From assembly GCA_008973525.1 (NCBI GenBank), contig WACJ01000520.1, positions 2,356,001 through 2,420,000 on the forward strand: DNA of 64,000 nt, read 5' to 3'. Shown in pieces: positions 9,180-21,334 of this stretch. Source of the stretch: Stenopsyche tienmushanensis (taxonomy: Eukaryota > Arthropoda > Insecta > Trichoptera > Stenopsychidae). The translations under genes and the position numbers were made by a program. Under the pieces are notes generated by a model, which worked only from the letters and a program-made list of their open reading frames with translations, did not search any database and was not told the DNA's origin. Positions within the stretch are counted from its first letter, which is position 1. Each line of letters opens with the position of its first letter.

Positions 9180-12075
9180 GTTTTATTTGTATTATAGCCC
9201 ACGTTTATAGCGCAGGCGCTGATGACAAAGTCAAATCGGAAGAATACTCAGAATCATTCGATTGGATAGCTTTGCAGGTGATTTTATAAACGCGTCTGAT
9301 TCCAAATGCCATATTTTTAATACGTCTTTTTATCGATGACAATTTAATTCATTTCAGCAACTTGTGAGGTCGAGCAAAGGAAATGTTGTGTTTTCACCGC
9401 TGAGCTTAAAAATTGCGCTGGCCGTATTGTATCAAGGAGCGTCGGGAAATACCGCATTACAAATTCAGAATGTTATGAGATTCGTGAACGCGACAAGCAA
9501 TTCTGTGAAATTTGGAGAGATATTAAAGAATGTGCAGGTATGTTGGACGTTTTTAATGCTTCAATTTTAATATGCCGGTTTCAAATTATTCCGTTTTGTA
9601 TTTTAGCAAAAGAACGACGACTTTGAAATAAACGTAGGCACCAAAATGTATGTGGATAAAGATATACGCATTCAACAAAAATACCAACAAGCCATCACAA
9701 ACTACCTGAAGGCCGATATAGAGCCTTTTAATGATACTATATCCGCTACTGTTAAGAAAACAAATAATTGGATTAAGGATATCACGCAAGGAAGTATCAA
9801 AGAACTCGTCAATGAAGGTTTATGTTCATTTTATTTATTTCCATCATAATTATCATGTTTCTCTAATTTAGACTACGTTGATGACTCAATGTTAATTACC
9901 GCGTCTGTCGTCGGAATGTCGGAATGCGTCTAGTTAAATCTCTAGTATTCCCCAAGTGTCTTTATGGACTCGAAACTTAGACAATCAGAGAAAATGTATA
10001 GATCCATTTAAAATGTACTGTTAGAGATTTATGCTGAGAATCCTATAGACGACCAGACGCTCCAACTCGTCTATTTAAGATGAATTAAAAATAGAAACAA
10101 GACTGTCAACCACATGTTTAAGATGTATCATAAAGATGATAATCTGGAAAGGCTGGTGATAACATGTTACGTATAAGATTGTCGCGGAAGAAGAAGATCT
10201 ACCCGCCAGGCCGACTAGATTCGGAGTATCACCGAACTTCCATTAGTATTTAATTCGTCTCAATTATTCATATGAATTTATTAATGAGGTTTTCCCTCGT
10301 CACTACCATTAATTATATAATTTTATGTCCATTGTATCCATTAAATATGTATCCAAATGCCTTTAAGTTTACTAATTATTTTATACATCTTTTCAGAGGA
10401 TTTGGAGAATGTTATTGTGCTTATTCTTAATGCTATATACGTTAAAGCAAAATGGGATAAACCGTTCGAGACAACCGACACAAAAGACAGAAAATTTTAT
10501 CTGAATGCAACTCATACCATAAATGCCCCATTTATAAGACAAACTAACAATTTCAATTATACTCATAGTGAATCTTTAGGAGCCAAATTTATCTCAATGC
10601 CTTACAAGGTAGGTTTTTAAATAGAAGCACAAATATATTATTGATAGTAAAAATGGCAATCAATCCGCATCCTTTTTTTCCAGGGAGATAGACTTTCAAT
10701 ACATATTGCACTACCTGATACAATTGAAGGTCTAAATACGCTCTTGGAAAAGCTCAATAACTTTGAGTTTTATAAGCGAGTGTTAGAATATGAAGAAAGA
10801 AGCGTCGAAGTGACTATTCCAAAATTCAAGTTTGACTTTGTCTCGCGCTTCATTCCTATTTTATACGAGGTTACTATATAAATTTGTTCCAATAATACAT
10901 ATTTAAATTCAATTTGGCATGTTATAAATTTAAAAATACATATTTTTACACCGCAGATTGGTATTCGTGATCTGTTCGAAGCCACTGCATCTCTGCCTGG
11001 GATAGCGAGAGGATCAAGTCAATTAATAAAGCCAGTTGTGTCCAATATTATGCAGAAGGCGGGCATTGAACTGAATGAAAATGGCACAACTGCGTACGCA
11101 GCAACCGGTAAATGTTTGTTTGTTTAAATTTTAATTTCTACGCGTCGAGAGCTGAAGTCGCTCCATATTATACAACACGAGCTTTAGAACATTCCTCGCG
11201 TATTTGCATCGAGCTTTTATTTAATAATACGTAACAATACGATGTATAATTAAGACTTCAGTCAGATCAGTCAAGCGTCATTAGTCGGGTTCCGACGCTG
11301 GCGGGATCGGCCGTATGAAACTTTGGCTATAACAACGAAAATATGCATTAAAATGTAGATGATTTTGGGTGTTTCTCAGTAAACTGGGTGTGATGTTTCT
11401 CAGTAAACTGTCGTTTATGTCAGGGGACTGTGTATTTAAATGAAAAATACTGTTTTGGAATTTAAGAATTGCGTAACTGAACAGTAACATTTATATTTTA
11501 CAGAGATCAGCCTGGTCAATCGGTTCTCAGACGATGAAGAAATTATGGAGTTTTTGGCAACGAAACCTTTCGTTTTCTTGATTCACGATACTCTTGTAAA
11601 TCAAGTTCTTTTCATGGGCGCTATTAGAGATCCATTAAAAAGTAGTGGTTCCACTTCTGACCATTCTACTGGATCCGCTCACTCTAGACCTGTAGTAACG
11701 TCTACAAAGACTCCCATCGATTATGATACTCCTCAAAAGAGGCCGTCTGAAGTTTTGCCCGGTCCATCTTATGCATCAGCATTGCCAACACCTTCCAACG
11801 GTAAGACAAAACATTTTATATAACACTTAAAGTCTTGATAAAAAATTTTGCTCAAGATTTGATTCATTGTCGAGTTCATAGCAAAATATGAATAGACCAA
11901 TTTGATCTGAACAAACGTTTAGTATCAAGGTGTTTGAATAGTTTGCAATGAACATTTAATAACTACAATATTTTAAATACGCTGTATAAGATCTTGCTTT
12001 TAAACAGATGGAAGGAAGACGAACGTAAAAACTCGCACCAGAAGCAAAAATACACGTTTTGAAAATAATGAATGA
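9180..12075 (+). CDS. Serpin A, secreted inhibitory-type serpin with Ser/Thr/Pro-rich tail (5' exon missing)
   Basis: Exons by splice site and frame: 9180-9277, 9358-9537, 9607-9817, 10397-10608, 10684-10869, 10957-11107, 11504-11800, 12008-12075 (TGA). They give 466 residues after an unplaced first exon. The start, [15 protein letters not shown], is the end of a signal peptide. Serpin landmarks: [20 protein letters not shown] (helix A-B region), [14 protein letters not shown] (strand 3A region), [10 protein letters not shown], hinge NGTTAYAAT at about residues 337-345, and [11 protein letters not shown] near the C-terminus. Counting P15 as the hinge Gly gives P1 Arg (VNR|FS), so a trypsin-like target is inferred. 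The signature region has Thr where most serpins have Asp or Asn. The loop is split between exons 7 and 8. About 90 residues after the fold are Ser/Thr/Pro-rich and end basic. Intron 4 holds a dead retroelement. Confidence 0.88.
9915..10235 (+). pseudogene. Non-LTR retrotransposon 3' ORF remnant in serpin A intron 4
   Basis: The + strand reading, with stops and frameshifts, contains [16 protein letters not shown], then [30 protein letters not shown] and DLPARPTRF. This is the recognisable tail of a LINE ORF2 (SLV.P.LYG.ETWT ... [26 protein letters not shown]). It sits inside the 10-kb-region intron between exons 9607-9817 and 10397-10608. Confidence 0.7.
11108..11503 (+). other. Serpin A intron 7, interrupts the reactive-loop hinge
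   Basis: This intron starts after Ala-Thr at the hinge (phase 1). It contains a 17-base direct repeat TGTTTCTCAGTAAACTG near 11373 and 11395 and a stretch GGGGACTGTGTATTTAAA that recurs at about 29054. I looked for a second loop-coding exon (a PF.F.. motif with a donor) and saw none. Confidence 0.5.
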
Positions 12076-12479
12076 GTGCTGGCACTATAGATTCGATTTG
12101 CTGGTTTGTATTCAAAAAATATTTGAATGAGAACTGACCTAATTAATCATCATTCATTTCTATGCCTTATATTATAATGGTGTCTTTAATATTGAATGCA
12201 TGAGGAGGTGGTTGTTTGATAAACATTGTACGGATGTCTCTTTTCTATGATGAGTATTTTGATCTGTAATGGACTGCGAATTTCTGCCGCATGATGATGA
12301 CGATGACCATAATATAATATAGGATCATCCAAATGTGACGTCTAGATGTTTGTTACAATATTTGTACTTGTTCTGAACTTAATTACGATGCTGAAAAATT
12401 CACAATTAGACACACTAACAAAGAAAACGCTTAAAATTCGGAAAAAAAACTTGATTTTTCAATATGCACGAGGAAGCAA

Positions 12480-12730
12480 TTCGAGCTTCAACTTATTGAT
12501 TTTGGCTGCCGCGCGGTCCGAAAAGCGGACCGCTTGGACGCGCAGATTTTGTGGCCACTTTTAGGGACTTTTTGTGACATTTTCGGTGATAAATGCACAC
12601 CCGGGGCCTTCTGTGATTTGTAAAATCACGACATCACCCTCAGACGCTAATTTACATAGGTGGCTCGCGCCAAATGAGCTTGTGAGCTAAGCTAGACTCC
12701 CCCCCCCCCCCCAACCATAAAACCTATATA
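12480..12730 (+). repeat. Hairpin repeat family copy with poly-C tract
   Basis: Contains GCGGTCCGAAAAGCGGACCG, the perfect 7-bp inverted repeat with a 5-base loop, followed by GATAAATGCACACCCGGGGC and a tract of about 14 C near 12700. It matches 1500-1680, 43610-43760 and 57600-57830. Confidence 0.65.
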
Positions 12731-12889
12731 TTTATATATTTAACTAATTTAGAATAGGAAATCATACTTATAGCTCTATATTTAAGCATATTATTTTCAA
12801 AATATAAAATATGTTTGTTGCAAAATATTTTCATCTGGTAATTCCGGGTCTATAATATGCAAGTTTGCAAGATCAACTATAAATTAAGG

Positions 12890-13480
12890 TTACAAGGACT
12901 CGGAAGGCGTGTAGGGGGAATCCTGACGATCAATTTGTTTAGTCCTGCACGTTTGTCGGCCATATTGTTCAGTCACAGTAAATTCTTCCTATGGAGAAGT
13001 CGTCGCGCGCTCCCGCCACCTCCCGTCCATGCATGATCGCGCGCTGTTTTATGATTTTGCGGAACAATACCGCTTCGAATACCCATCGGAAGCTTATACT
13101 GATACAGACAACAATTTAAGAACAAGTGCAAAATGAGCGCTGCGTGACGCTTGACAATTTCCTGACATTTCTACTGAGATTCTTTGAAGTGTCCTCGGTG
13201 ATATTGTGTCGAAAAAATTTGGTTGCAATAAATTGCGTGCGAGATAGGCACCCAGAATGCTCACACAAGAATTTTCGGATCATTTTACGCAGGATGGAGA
13301 AGCTTTCTTGGACTCCACGTGACGGGGGATGATACGTGGTGTGTCTTTACATCCCAGAATCCAAAAAGAGCTGGCGGTGGAGGTCTATGACACTGGTATA
13401 CAAAAGCTGGTGCCTGGACTACAAAAATGTCTCGATCTCTACGGCGATTAAGTCGTAAAATCCTGCGAATTTCACTCAAA
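12890..13480. pseudogene. Rearranged mariner-like remnants
   Basis: Near 12890-13030 the minus-strand sequence matches the 24540-24680 element (ACAAGGACTC, GGCGTGTAGG, CAGTCACAGTAAATTCTTC). Near 13190-13340 the + strand reads RKNLVAINCVRDRHPECSH and then EKLSWTPRD, similar to the mariner region read at 29600 and 24800. The two parts lie in opposite orientation. Confidence 0.45.
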
Positions 13481-13647
13481 TACAAGCATTTTTCGATCCT
13501 ACATAAATTTTGTAGTCTTACTTTCTGGATGACGCTCGTATAATGATATTTTTAAAAATATAAAACTTAATTGAGATATAAAAAAATCAGTGCTGTAAAT
13601 AAATGTTACTTTTATGCATGTCGACTAATATGAACTAACAAAAAAAA

Positions 13648-14195
13648 TGTTACAGTCAAAATGCGTATTAAGTTAGAACGCGTTTTTACTAGTTGAAACT
13701 AGTTTACACTGGACGCTCTAGTGTTGCATCTAGAATTACCTGGTTATAAATAGAATTTACTAAAACTGATTTTAGCTAGATATAAATGTTTGAACCACTC
13801 CAATAATATTATGGAGCTTTTGCTCCGAAGTCAATTTCATTATTTGGGCCTGTTTTGCTAAGCTTAGATGAGTTTTTCTCTGGTTGCTGTTATTGGCATT
13901 AGCTAAAAAAAATTGCACTAACTGCAGCTTCTGGGTCTTTTTGACTGGATAATGTTAATAACAGACTGTCCACTACAAAGTAAACACCGTTTCATCGATT
14001 TGTAGTACTGTCAATTCTTCTATAGCGTTCACTTCGTTTGCGGCATAAGCAACGGGTTGCACTTATTAATAAACCAAATACGTACAAAATCTGTATTGGT
14101 GCCTATTTTTCCATAGCGTGGTCCCTATCTACAGTATAAACTAGTTCCAACTAGTAAAAACGCATTCTGACTAAATACGGGTTTTCACTGTAACA
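13648..14195. mobile_element. Non-autonomous element with about 65-bp terminal inverted repeats
   Basis: The left end, GTTACAGTCAAAATGCGTAT, continues to GCGTTTTTACTAGTTGAAAC. The right end reads the reverse: AACTAGTAAAAACGCATTCT and then TTTTCACTGTAAC. The arms match over about 65 bases with a few differences, and 420 bases of AT-rich non-coding DNA lie between them. Flanking AT on both sides is too short to establish a target duplication. The superfamily is unknown. Confidence 0.7.
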
Positions 14196-14239
14196 TATAC
14201 ATTGATTATTCGAATTACTTTATTGGAATCAATGCATGT

Positions 14240-15080
14240 AAATGCTTTTTCACTTTCACATATGTAATAAATACATGCATGTGAAGAGTATTGCTAGTGA
14301 ATTATTGCAATTTTCATCATTGCCTAATGATGTTTTATTTTTTTTTAGGGAACAATTTGACGGACACCTCAAAAATTGTTTGAGCTTCATCTGGATCACT
14401 TATATTTTTAATTTTTGCATTATTATGAATACTTTCAATAAAATCAACATTCAGAATAACACGTTTGTGTTTAGTATTAATGTATTAACCCTTTGAATCC
14501 CAATGTGATTGTATGAATAAGAGCATGCCTATTGTTATTCTATTGAAGAACATACAAACTACGTACTCTTCATGAAGTATCTAAAATATCACTTGTCGGC
14601 AGCTCAATTTTGTGATAATATCACTAAGAAAGGGGGGAAATCCCAGTCATGATGGAATTTCCCGCCATTTTTAAATGCATATTTGGCCGCCTTCACTTTT
14701 TCCGATCATTGCGTGCCAAATTTGCATAATATACCATGTATATTTTCACTGATACAGTAACGATTTATCATTGAACGACGCTCTGTAAATATATTTTTTT
14801 ATCAATCAAGGTAAAATCGATATCGCCCGATGCTCAAAAAACCTGTTTGGTTGTTAAATGTAGTATTTCCGTGTCATTCGCAACAAATTCTTGACGAAAA
14901 ACAGCACAGTCATGTAAATGCGGTCATAGTTTTTGAAAAATAGAAATTTAATATACATTCGTTGATTTAATCCATGGCTCAGATTATCAACGCCATTTAA
15001 AATAGAAAGAAAACGACAATGCTTTCGATATTGTTGAGCCACACGCGAATACGCAGACACCGGACGGCAAAGTGTTAATA
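14240..15080. other. AT-rich sequence, no feature recognised
   Basis: Short overlapping open frames on both strands have no recognisable domain. Bases 14810-15060 are unique within the window as far as I can see. Confidence 0.35.
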
Positions 15081-15082
15081 TC

Positions 15083-15604
15083 AGGGGGACCGAAAAGTAT
15101 TCGCGTATTCAGTAAAAAAAAGTTCAAATTCAGGCTTAAAAGAAAATTTTTGAACCGTTGTTATTTTCCTGCATATCCATCCTACTACATAACGCCCATC
15201 CTATTCGTTTTGCCAATGTTCCCAATGGGATCTCAATCTTTAGATCTGACTCGATTAGAGATTTAAGTTCCCTCATTCTCGCTTCAACCCTTAACCTTTT
15301 GAGGAGTGAGCAAATTTAAAATTGATGAAGTCGTTGATGCCATAATCGCTTCACACCGATTACTTTCTGTCAGCTCCCATCAGCTCCTTTCTGAAAAGTG
15401 GATCCCAGGCCCTGGCACAATACTCCTTTAGGGTTTAAGTTTCTATTGCCCTATTTAAATTTCTGGAAGCAATATTGATATATGCGGACTTTTACCATAT
15501 CACCATAAGCATCTGAATATTTTACTGGCTTTTGTTGCATTCAGAAACTAAGCTCAAACATAGGGTCTCAAAATTTTCGAATACTTTCGGGTCCGCCTAA
15601 TAAT
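15083..15604. mobile_element. TIR element (GGGGGACCGAAAAGTATTCG family), copy 1
   Basis: The left end GGGGGACCGAAAAGTATTCG and the right end CGAATACTTTCGGGTCCGCC are inverted. Internally, ATAACGCCCATCCTATTCGT is shared with the second copy at 20215-20580. The length (about 520 bases) and lack of coding suggest a MITE. Confidence 0.6.
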
Positions 15605-15609
15605 TTAAC

Positions 15610-16540
15610 AATAATTTCATCAACGCTTTTTAACTCGATCCCTACAATATTGTCTGGTCAATATAGTAATATAAAATATTGATATATTTGGATATATCTG
15701 GCTGTTTATTTGTGTTTTTGATGTTGTTAGATGTCCGGTTTTTATTTTGATGTATACATATTCATCGTTTATGAAAATATTCTAATCAAGCTGTTGATAT
15801 TTGAATACATCTACATAACAGAATATATTTAACATTTTGCTTTCTAGTTCATGTCTATTTAATTACTTGAGTTCCAGCAACTCACCGGTGAGTTGCCATG
15901 TTTTTTCGTAGGATACCTAAAACATTATTATGATATTGATGCTTCCATTTTCCATTTCCACGTAATTGAATCAATTTTGGGGAGTTGTTTTTAGTATTGT
16001 TAATAAATTGAGACAACCGCGAATAAACAATCAATTTAAATGGTGTGCAATATTAACAAAAAATATTAATTATGTTTTGTGACAGCCCTGAACGAAAATT
16101 GATCAAAAGCCGTAAATGATCCCGCAGGATAGCATGCATATACTAGGTTACACAAGTCGCTTTTACACAATAAAATTCATATGCCAAACAATTTTTTATG
16201 CAATTTCTAATATCTCTAAAATTGCTGGCAGTCAAAAGGTTAAAAATACCATTAACATGACCTTTCTTGGAATAATTTACTGTGTAATTTTAAGCGGATG
16301 ATATTTTTGTTGTTTGGCTTTGTCTAAACAGCAAATGGCAAAAGACAAAAAGGATGACATCCCAGCATCCAATTAACAATGAAAACGGAATTTAACAGGA
16401 TGTTACCATTCCCCGAAATGAACGTCATACGTAATCTTATTAATTATTCATACCTAAATCATACCCATTCAAACATCTCAGTTTGATATACAGGTAGTCC
16501 ACTGTCATTTCAAACCTAACCGAATTCTTCTAACTGATGA
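15610..16540. other. Unassigned AT-rich sequence
   Basis: No repeat or gene is recognised. It includes a T/A-rich stretch and a short + strand frame at 16116-16301 without a domain. Confidence 0.35.
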
Positions 16541-16546
16541 TAATCA

Positions 16547-17020
16547 TCAAGAAGTCACGATTTTAGTATATGATCCGTCTTTGACATTTTGTCCGCATGG
16601 AATGATGGAAATGTCGTCATCTTCTTTGGAGCCGATTTTCCCCATTTCAGTGGATTGTTTTGACTGTTTCTTTTTCTCAGGTGTGAAGTGATGGACACAT
16701 GTTAAGTCCGTGGTTATGAATCGACGCAAAAAATCGGATTTATTGCTGTAAAACATCGTCAAATAATATTTACGGCGCTGTTTTTGCTCCAATGTGTGCA
16801 AAAGCAGCACGCGTCTTACGCACAGCTTTCTCATGTGCAATTTTCCAGTCAGTATGCGATGTACAGCACTTTTTGAAATGCTTATCATGTCAGCTAGCTC
16901 GCGCACTTTCAGTCGAAGTTCATGCAATACCATTTACTGGCGTGGTCACTTCATTTGGTCAACCACTGTGATGTTCGTTTTGGCAGCTCGTATGCAGACT
17001 CCACCATAGTAGAATCTAGC
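16547..17020 (-). pseudogene. mariner transposase remnant
   Basis: The minus-strand frame from 16933 to 16547 reads LRLKVRELADMISISKSAVH, then RILTGKLHMRKLCVRRVLLL and, further on, KSDFLRRFITTDLTCVHHF and KKKQSKQ. This is the mariner N-terminal helix-turn-helix, linker and the first catalytic-Asp block (normally VDETWVHHYTPE), here with Asp-Leu-Thr instead of Asp-Glu-Thr. The catalytic half beyond this block is absent. Confidence 0.75.
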
Positions 17021-17169
17021 TCGATTTTTAAATTGGTAGGACTGAGACCTTCTTCTTCTTTCTGTGTCGCATCAGGTCCCTCGACGTTGGCGCTCATTCT
17101 GGCGAAGACCTCTCTGTCCTGCACTGCCTGGAATAGTTCGTCCATTCCCCTTATTACGGTCCACTCCTG

Positions 17170-18005
17170 CTAACTTCCCGTCTTCCATCTACCTTGCCCT
17201 TCAGTATCAATCAGAAAATATGATATTTATTTCCTTGCAACACATGACCCAGATATGATATCTTCCTCTTTTTTTATTTTTGCCAGCAGCTCTCCACAGT
17301 ACATCTGTGTTAGTGATCATCTCTGTCCAGGGTATATGTTATGCATATGTTTCACAGCCATACAGAAGAGCTGATCATATGTAGCATTTGACTGTTCTTT
17401 GTCGTAGCTCGAGGTTCATATTGTAATCACAGAAGAAGACCCTCATTTTATTAAATGCAGCACGCGCAACTTTTATTCGGCACCTTACTTCTATATCCGG
17501 GTCAAGCGCCTTTGTTATGATGCTGCCAAGGTATTTGGATCGGTCAACTGCTTTGACGTCCACTCCATTTAGCTGCAGGGATGCCCCAGAATAATCAAGT
17601 CATCCATTTGGTTTTAGGGACGTTGATTGTCAAACCTAACCCTTCTCTGGCAGCATTGATCATATATAGAAGATTTTGAAGATCATATAAACTTTCAGCC
17701 TTTGTATTTCCACTTCCATATCTGATCTCTGCCGTTTGATACCAGTAAAGGTATTTTAAAAAGTTTTGGTCTTTAAATTCAATATTGCATTATCTGAGCA
17801 TCTCCACCAGTGTCGTATGCGTTAGCATATCAAATGCTTTTTCGTGGTCTATAAAGCATGCAAATACTTATTTGCGTTGATCACGACACTTGTGTAATAT
17901 TGACTGCTAGCAATGCTTCTCTAGTTCTGAAAGCATTTCGAACAAGACGACAGACATCAGACAGTGACTGACTGGATTGAGGGTTAATTTTATATCGAAC
18001 TCATT
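17170..18005 (-). pseudogene. Non-LTR retrotransposon reverse transcriptase, 3' part
   Basis: On the minus strand, LQLNGVDVKAVDRSKYLGSI, then ITKALDPDIEVRCRIKVARA and AFNKMRVFFCDYNMNLELRQ lead into RTVKCYIWSALLYGCETYA. This is the post-RT region of RTE/L2-like LINE ORF2 proteins. Upstream on the same strand (17640-17990) are weaker RT remnants such as GLTINVPK. Frameshifts and stops are present. Confidence 0.7.
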
Positions 18006-18620
18006 TCTTGCGCTGCTGTATGATCTGTTCCGGGTTACCCAGGACTAACCAAACAAAGACTGATTCTTTATCCACATGAGAAACGCTACGGGCGGAGCAT
18101 CCAGGCGTCCACCCTTTTTGCTCCATGCCCTCCAGAGGAAACGAGGTTTCCGCTAGATTTCCGCGGGAAAGATCAGCTTCAGATCACGTGCACCTGAAGG
18201 TGCGATGGAGGAGGAAGGACTAAGGTTATGCTTAATTCAAGGGATTTACTTCCGCGACTTCACTGCCACCACGAGTCCAACATCAGTTTAAAGGGGACTG
18301 CAGCAGATGACGAACTACCCCTTCCCCATGGTACTCGTATCGGTTTGGTCCTCCTGTATCGGTTCGGTCCCCATGTTCCCCCTAGTTTGTTCTCCTCTGT
18401 TTGCCTAGGCTGTTGAGGACAGTGGCGAGTCTTTGACACAGTCTCCACCAACTATTATAATCGGCTGTTCCACACACTCCCTTTATGGGTACGCAGCACA
18501 GGGTGACCTGCTCACCCAACTCATATTAGCTGGGCTACCCCAGCAGCGTTTGATAAGCAAACCGACGAGGCTACTTTCGCATACCTCTACTCCACATCAT
18601 TACCCCAGGGATTTAACCGT
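18005..18620. repeat. GC-richer insertion interrupting the LINE
   Basis: This block, about 50% G+C, stands out from its surroundings and separates two parts of one LINE reading on the minus strand (17170-18005 and 18620-19020). It contains CCGCGGGAAAGATCAGCTTC and GACTGCAGCAGATGACGAAC. Its open frames on both strands are mutual shadows, and I recognise no domain. Confidence 0.4.
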
Positions 18621-19020
18621 TTCCCACGGACATAGGGTTGACTCCCCCCTTCTGGGGTTTAATGGGTGGGCATCGTGGAGTCTGAGACCCACCTGGAAGC
18701 ATTTCAAAGCCGAAATTCGTATCATCCATATCATGTTCGCATTTATTTCTTATTCTGGCATATATAATTTTAAGAAGCAGTTTTAATACATGGGTCATTA
18801 GGCTAATCATGCCATAGTCATTGCAATTCATTGGATGTTGTTTCTTAGCTAAAGTGACAAATGTCGATCTCAACCAATCTTGGGGTATAATCCCTGCATC
18901 ATAGTTATTTAGAAGTTATTTCTGTCTATCTCTCAACAACTTTTCAATATGCTTTTTCCATATGTCAATAATTTCGTTTTCATCCAGTATTCGTTTTTTT
19001 TGTCTCCTTTGTTGTTCCAG
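18620..19020 (-). pseudogene. Non-LTR retrotransposon reverse transcriptase, 5' part
   Basis: The minus strand reads RILDENEIIDIWKKHIEKLL (18930-19000), then FVTLAKKQHPMNCNDYGMIS and LMTHVLKLLLKIIYARI and ends near TNFGFE. These are the linker and RT fingers motifs of LINEs (LPKKGDP.NC.NYR.ISLL.H..K.L..II..RI ... QFGFR). The expected QFGFR is degraded to NFGFE. Confidence 0.75.
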
Positions 19021-19029
19021 ATATTTCCT

Positions 19030-20210
19030 TCGTCAACTATTGATAAAATTTAATTAATCCTTATAAACTTGGGATTTCAAATTAATTCATGGAAATCTTA
19101 ATAATCCCCTAAAATCCTGATGTAAAGCCGAACAGCTTTCTTGGTAAAACGTTTATAATCAACGACTTGGTTTTATCAGTCAAAAGTTCTTGAATCACCC
19201 AAAGAGGATTATAACTTTCCATAAATTAGTTTGAACTTTAAGCTTTATGGATTTTTTATTAGTGTTTACTCAGAAGCCCTTGAGTGTTTTTAAATTTGCT
19301 GTAAGCCAAAGGTATCTGGAGATTTTCAAACAACCCAAGTAATCTTCCATTGATCGAATTATCGAATCGAATCCATGAATTACATCTAAATTCCAAACAC
19401 GTGAATAATTATTTTTCTCCATAAATAGGCATATGACTGTTCACAGCTTAAAAATTGATTGTCTTTGTCCTTGGATCCGTATTTTTTTTTATAGAAAAAG
19501 CATCTGCAAAACCTGATTTGTTACTCGAACAATCCTCTTGGATCATTTTAAAACTATTCGAGTTAAGTATTACCAAAAGAAGTTAAATATAATTTGAAAC
19601 AACTCAAAATACAAAGGCATCTGTACATCGCAATAAGCAATTATTAGATAATGACGATGTGTGTTGTAGCATAAAAAAATCAATAGAAATTCAATGGGAA
19701 AACCCATAAGGCAAATTTAAACAGTAAAAGTCCAATACCCCAATTTAAAAAAAAGGATCACGATCACGCAAACAAGCAGGATGCATCCATTTGAAGGATT
19801 TAATGTCGGCCAAATTATAAATTAATTCTGAGGGAATTGTTTTTAAAAAAAGACAAAAAATCGATATGATTTAAAAATGCAATGACACGCCAATAAAATA
19901 ATTGCTTAAAACATACGCGTAACCAAGAGTGCATTCAGAATACATAATATCACTCGATGCATTTTTATGGCGATCCATGATGAAGTTATAAATATTTAAT
20001 ATACCGTGGCTCTTTGCGTGTTCAATGTTTATATTTTAAATTCCCAGCCATAGCCATAAAATGTCGCATTTTATGAAGTCGAAGTTATCGCGATCGATAT
20101 ATTCGCCTTTGACATGCGTGACGGCGTTGAATCTAGTGATGAACGCGTCTCAGACACGCGAATTTATGTCATGTTTTCTGCCCATATTATGACATGCTTT
20201 TTGGTCTGAT
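19030..20210. other. Unassigned AT-rich sequence
   Basis: No gene, transposase or repeat was recognised. Base composition is like the rest of the desert. Confidence 0.4.
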
Positions 20211-20214
20211 CGAT

Positions 20215-20580
20215 ATTGGGGAGATCCCCGAAAGTATTCGAATATTTAAATATTTTAATATCTCCATTTTCGGCTGTATTTTTGAATCGTTTTTCTCTCA
20301 GACATGAACCTGCAAAAAATCCCGGTTTCATTAATTCATAATCAATTATTCACCTTTTTTATAGCCAATTCGAGCTTCAAGTCATGTTGTCGAAAAGGCG
20401 CAAAATGTGTTTTTGTTGTGTTCGATGAAGGTGTGCGGTACCCATCCTATTCCATAACACCCATCCTATTCGTTTTGTTGATGGCGATTTAAATGAAATA
20501 AAATATTTTTTAACAATAGTTCTACAGAAAAAAAAATACAAAGATATTTCCGTAATTGCGTTTGGTCCCCCTAATAATCC
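20215..20580. mobile_element. TIR element, copy 2 of the 15083-15604 family
   Basis: The left end is GGGGAGATCCCCGAAAGTAT and the right end is GCGTTTGGTCCCCCTAATAA, an imperfect inverted match to the first copy. The internal ATAACACCCATCCTATTCGT matches copy 1. It is shorter by about 150 bases. Confidence 0.5.
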
Positions 20581-21334
20581 AAAGATCTCTGCTTACTTTT
20601 AACAAAGACCATTGTCTTTGTTCTCGAAAACCTATAATTTTTAGATATTGTATTCAAATAATCTCCTAATTAAATATATTTTCGGCGACCTGTAATACCA
20701 TTACATAATACCGTCTAATACCATTAGAATAATCACTTTAGCAAAATGTTATCCCCATGTTCCAGCACGTAACATTGGTGTCAGAAGTGGGATAATCCCA
20801 TCTCCCGCGCGTCTCAAGAGAGACGAAAGATCTCGCTGTTAATCTGGCGAATTAAATCTACACAGATTAACAGCGCAATTGCATGCGTATGTTAATTGCG
20901 GCCTACATCATGATCCGAGCAGATGCTTGCGCTTTTATAGCCACTCGCTGTTTTGAATTATCGTCGCGTTTCTTCTTCAAATTTTTGGGCGCTGCCGTTG
21001 CTCCTTCGTGTGCTATTTTTGTTACAATTAAGATGAATTTTCTACCAAGGGCATAAAAGTGAATTTGTACCATCCATAGAATCAAACAGTATTTATGTAT
21101 GTACATAAATGAATCAAAACATATTGGCATTCATTCATTAACGTAACTCGAGGGCGTTCAAGTTTAAAATTGAATTGCGTCAGTCGATGCACGTCACAAG
21201 CAAATAAATCATCTTTGACCGCAACGAAAATCGATGACCGAAATCGAATGGTCCCTTCATTAGAAAATTAAGTCCATCGGTTTGGAAGCGTGTTGATTCC
21301 GTCATTGATGTTGCGCAACGCGAAATTATTCATT

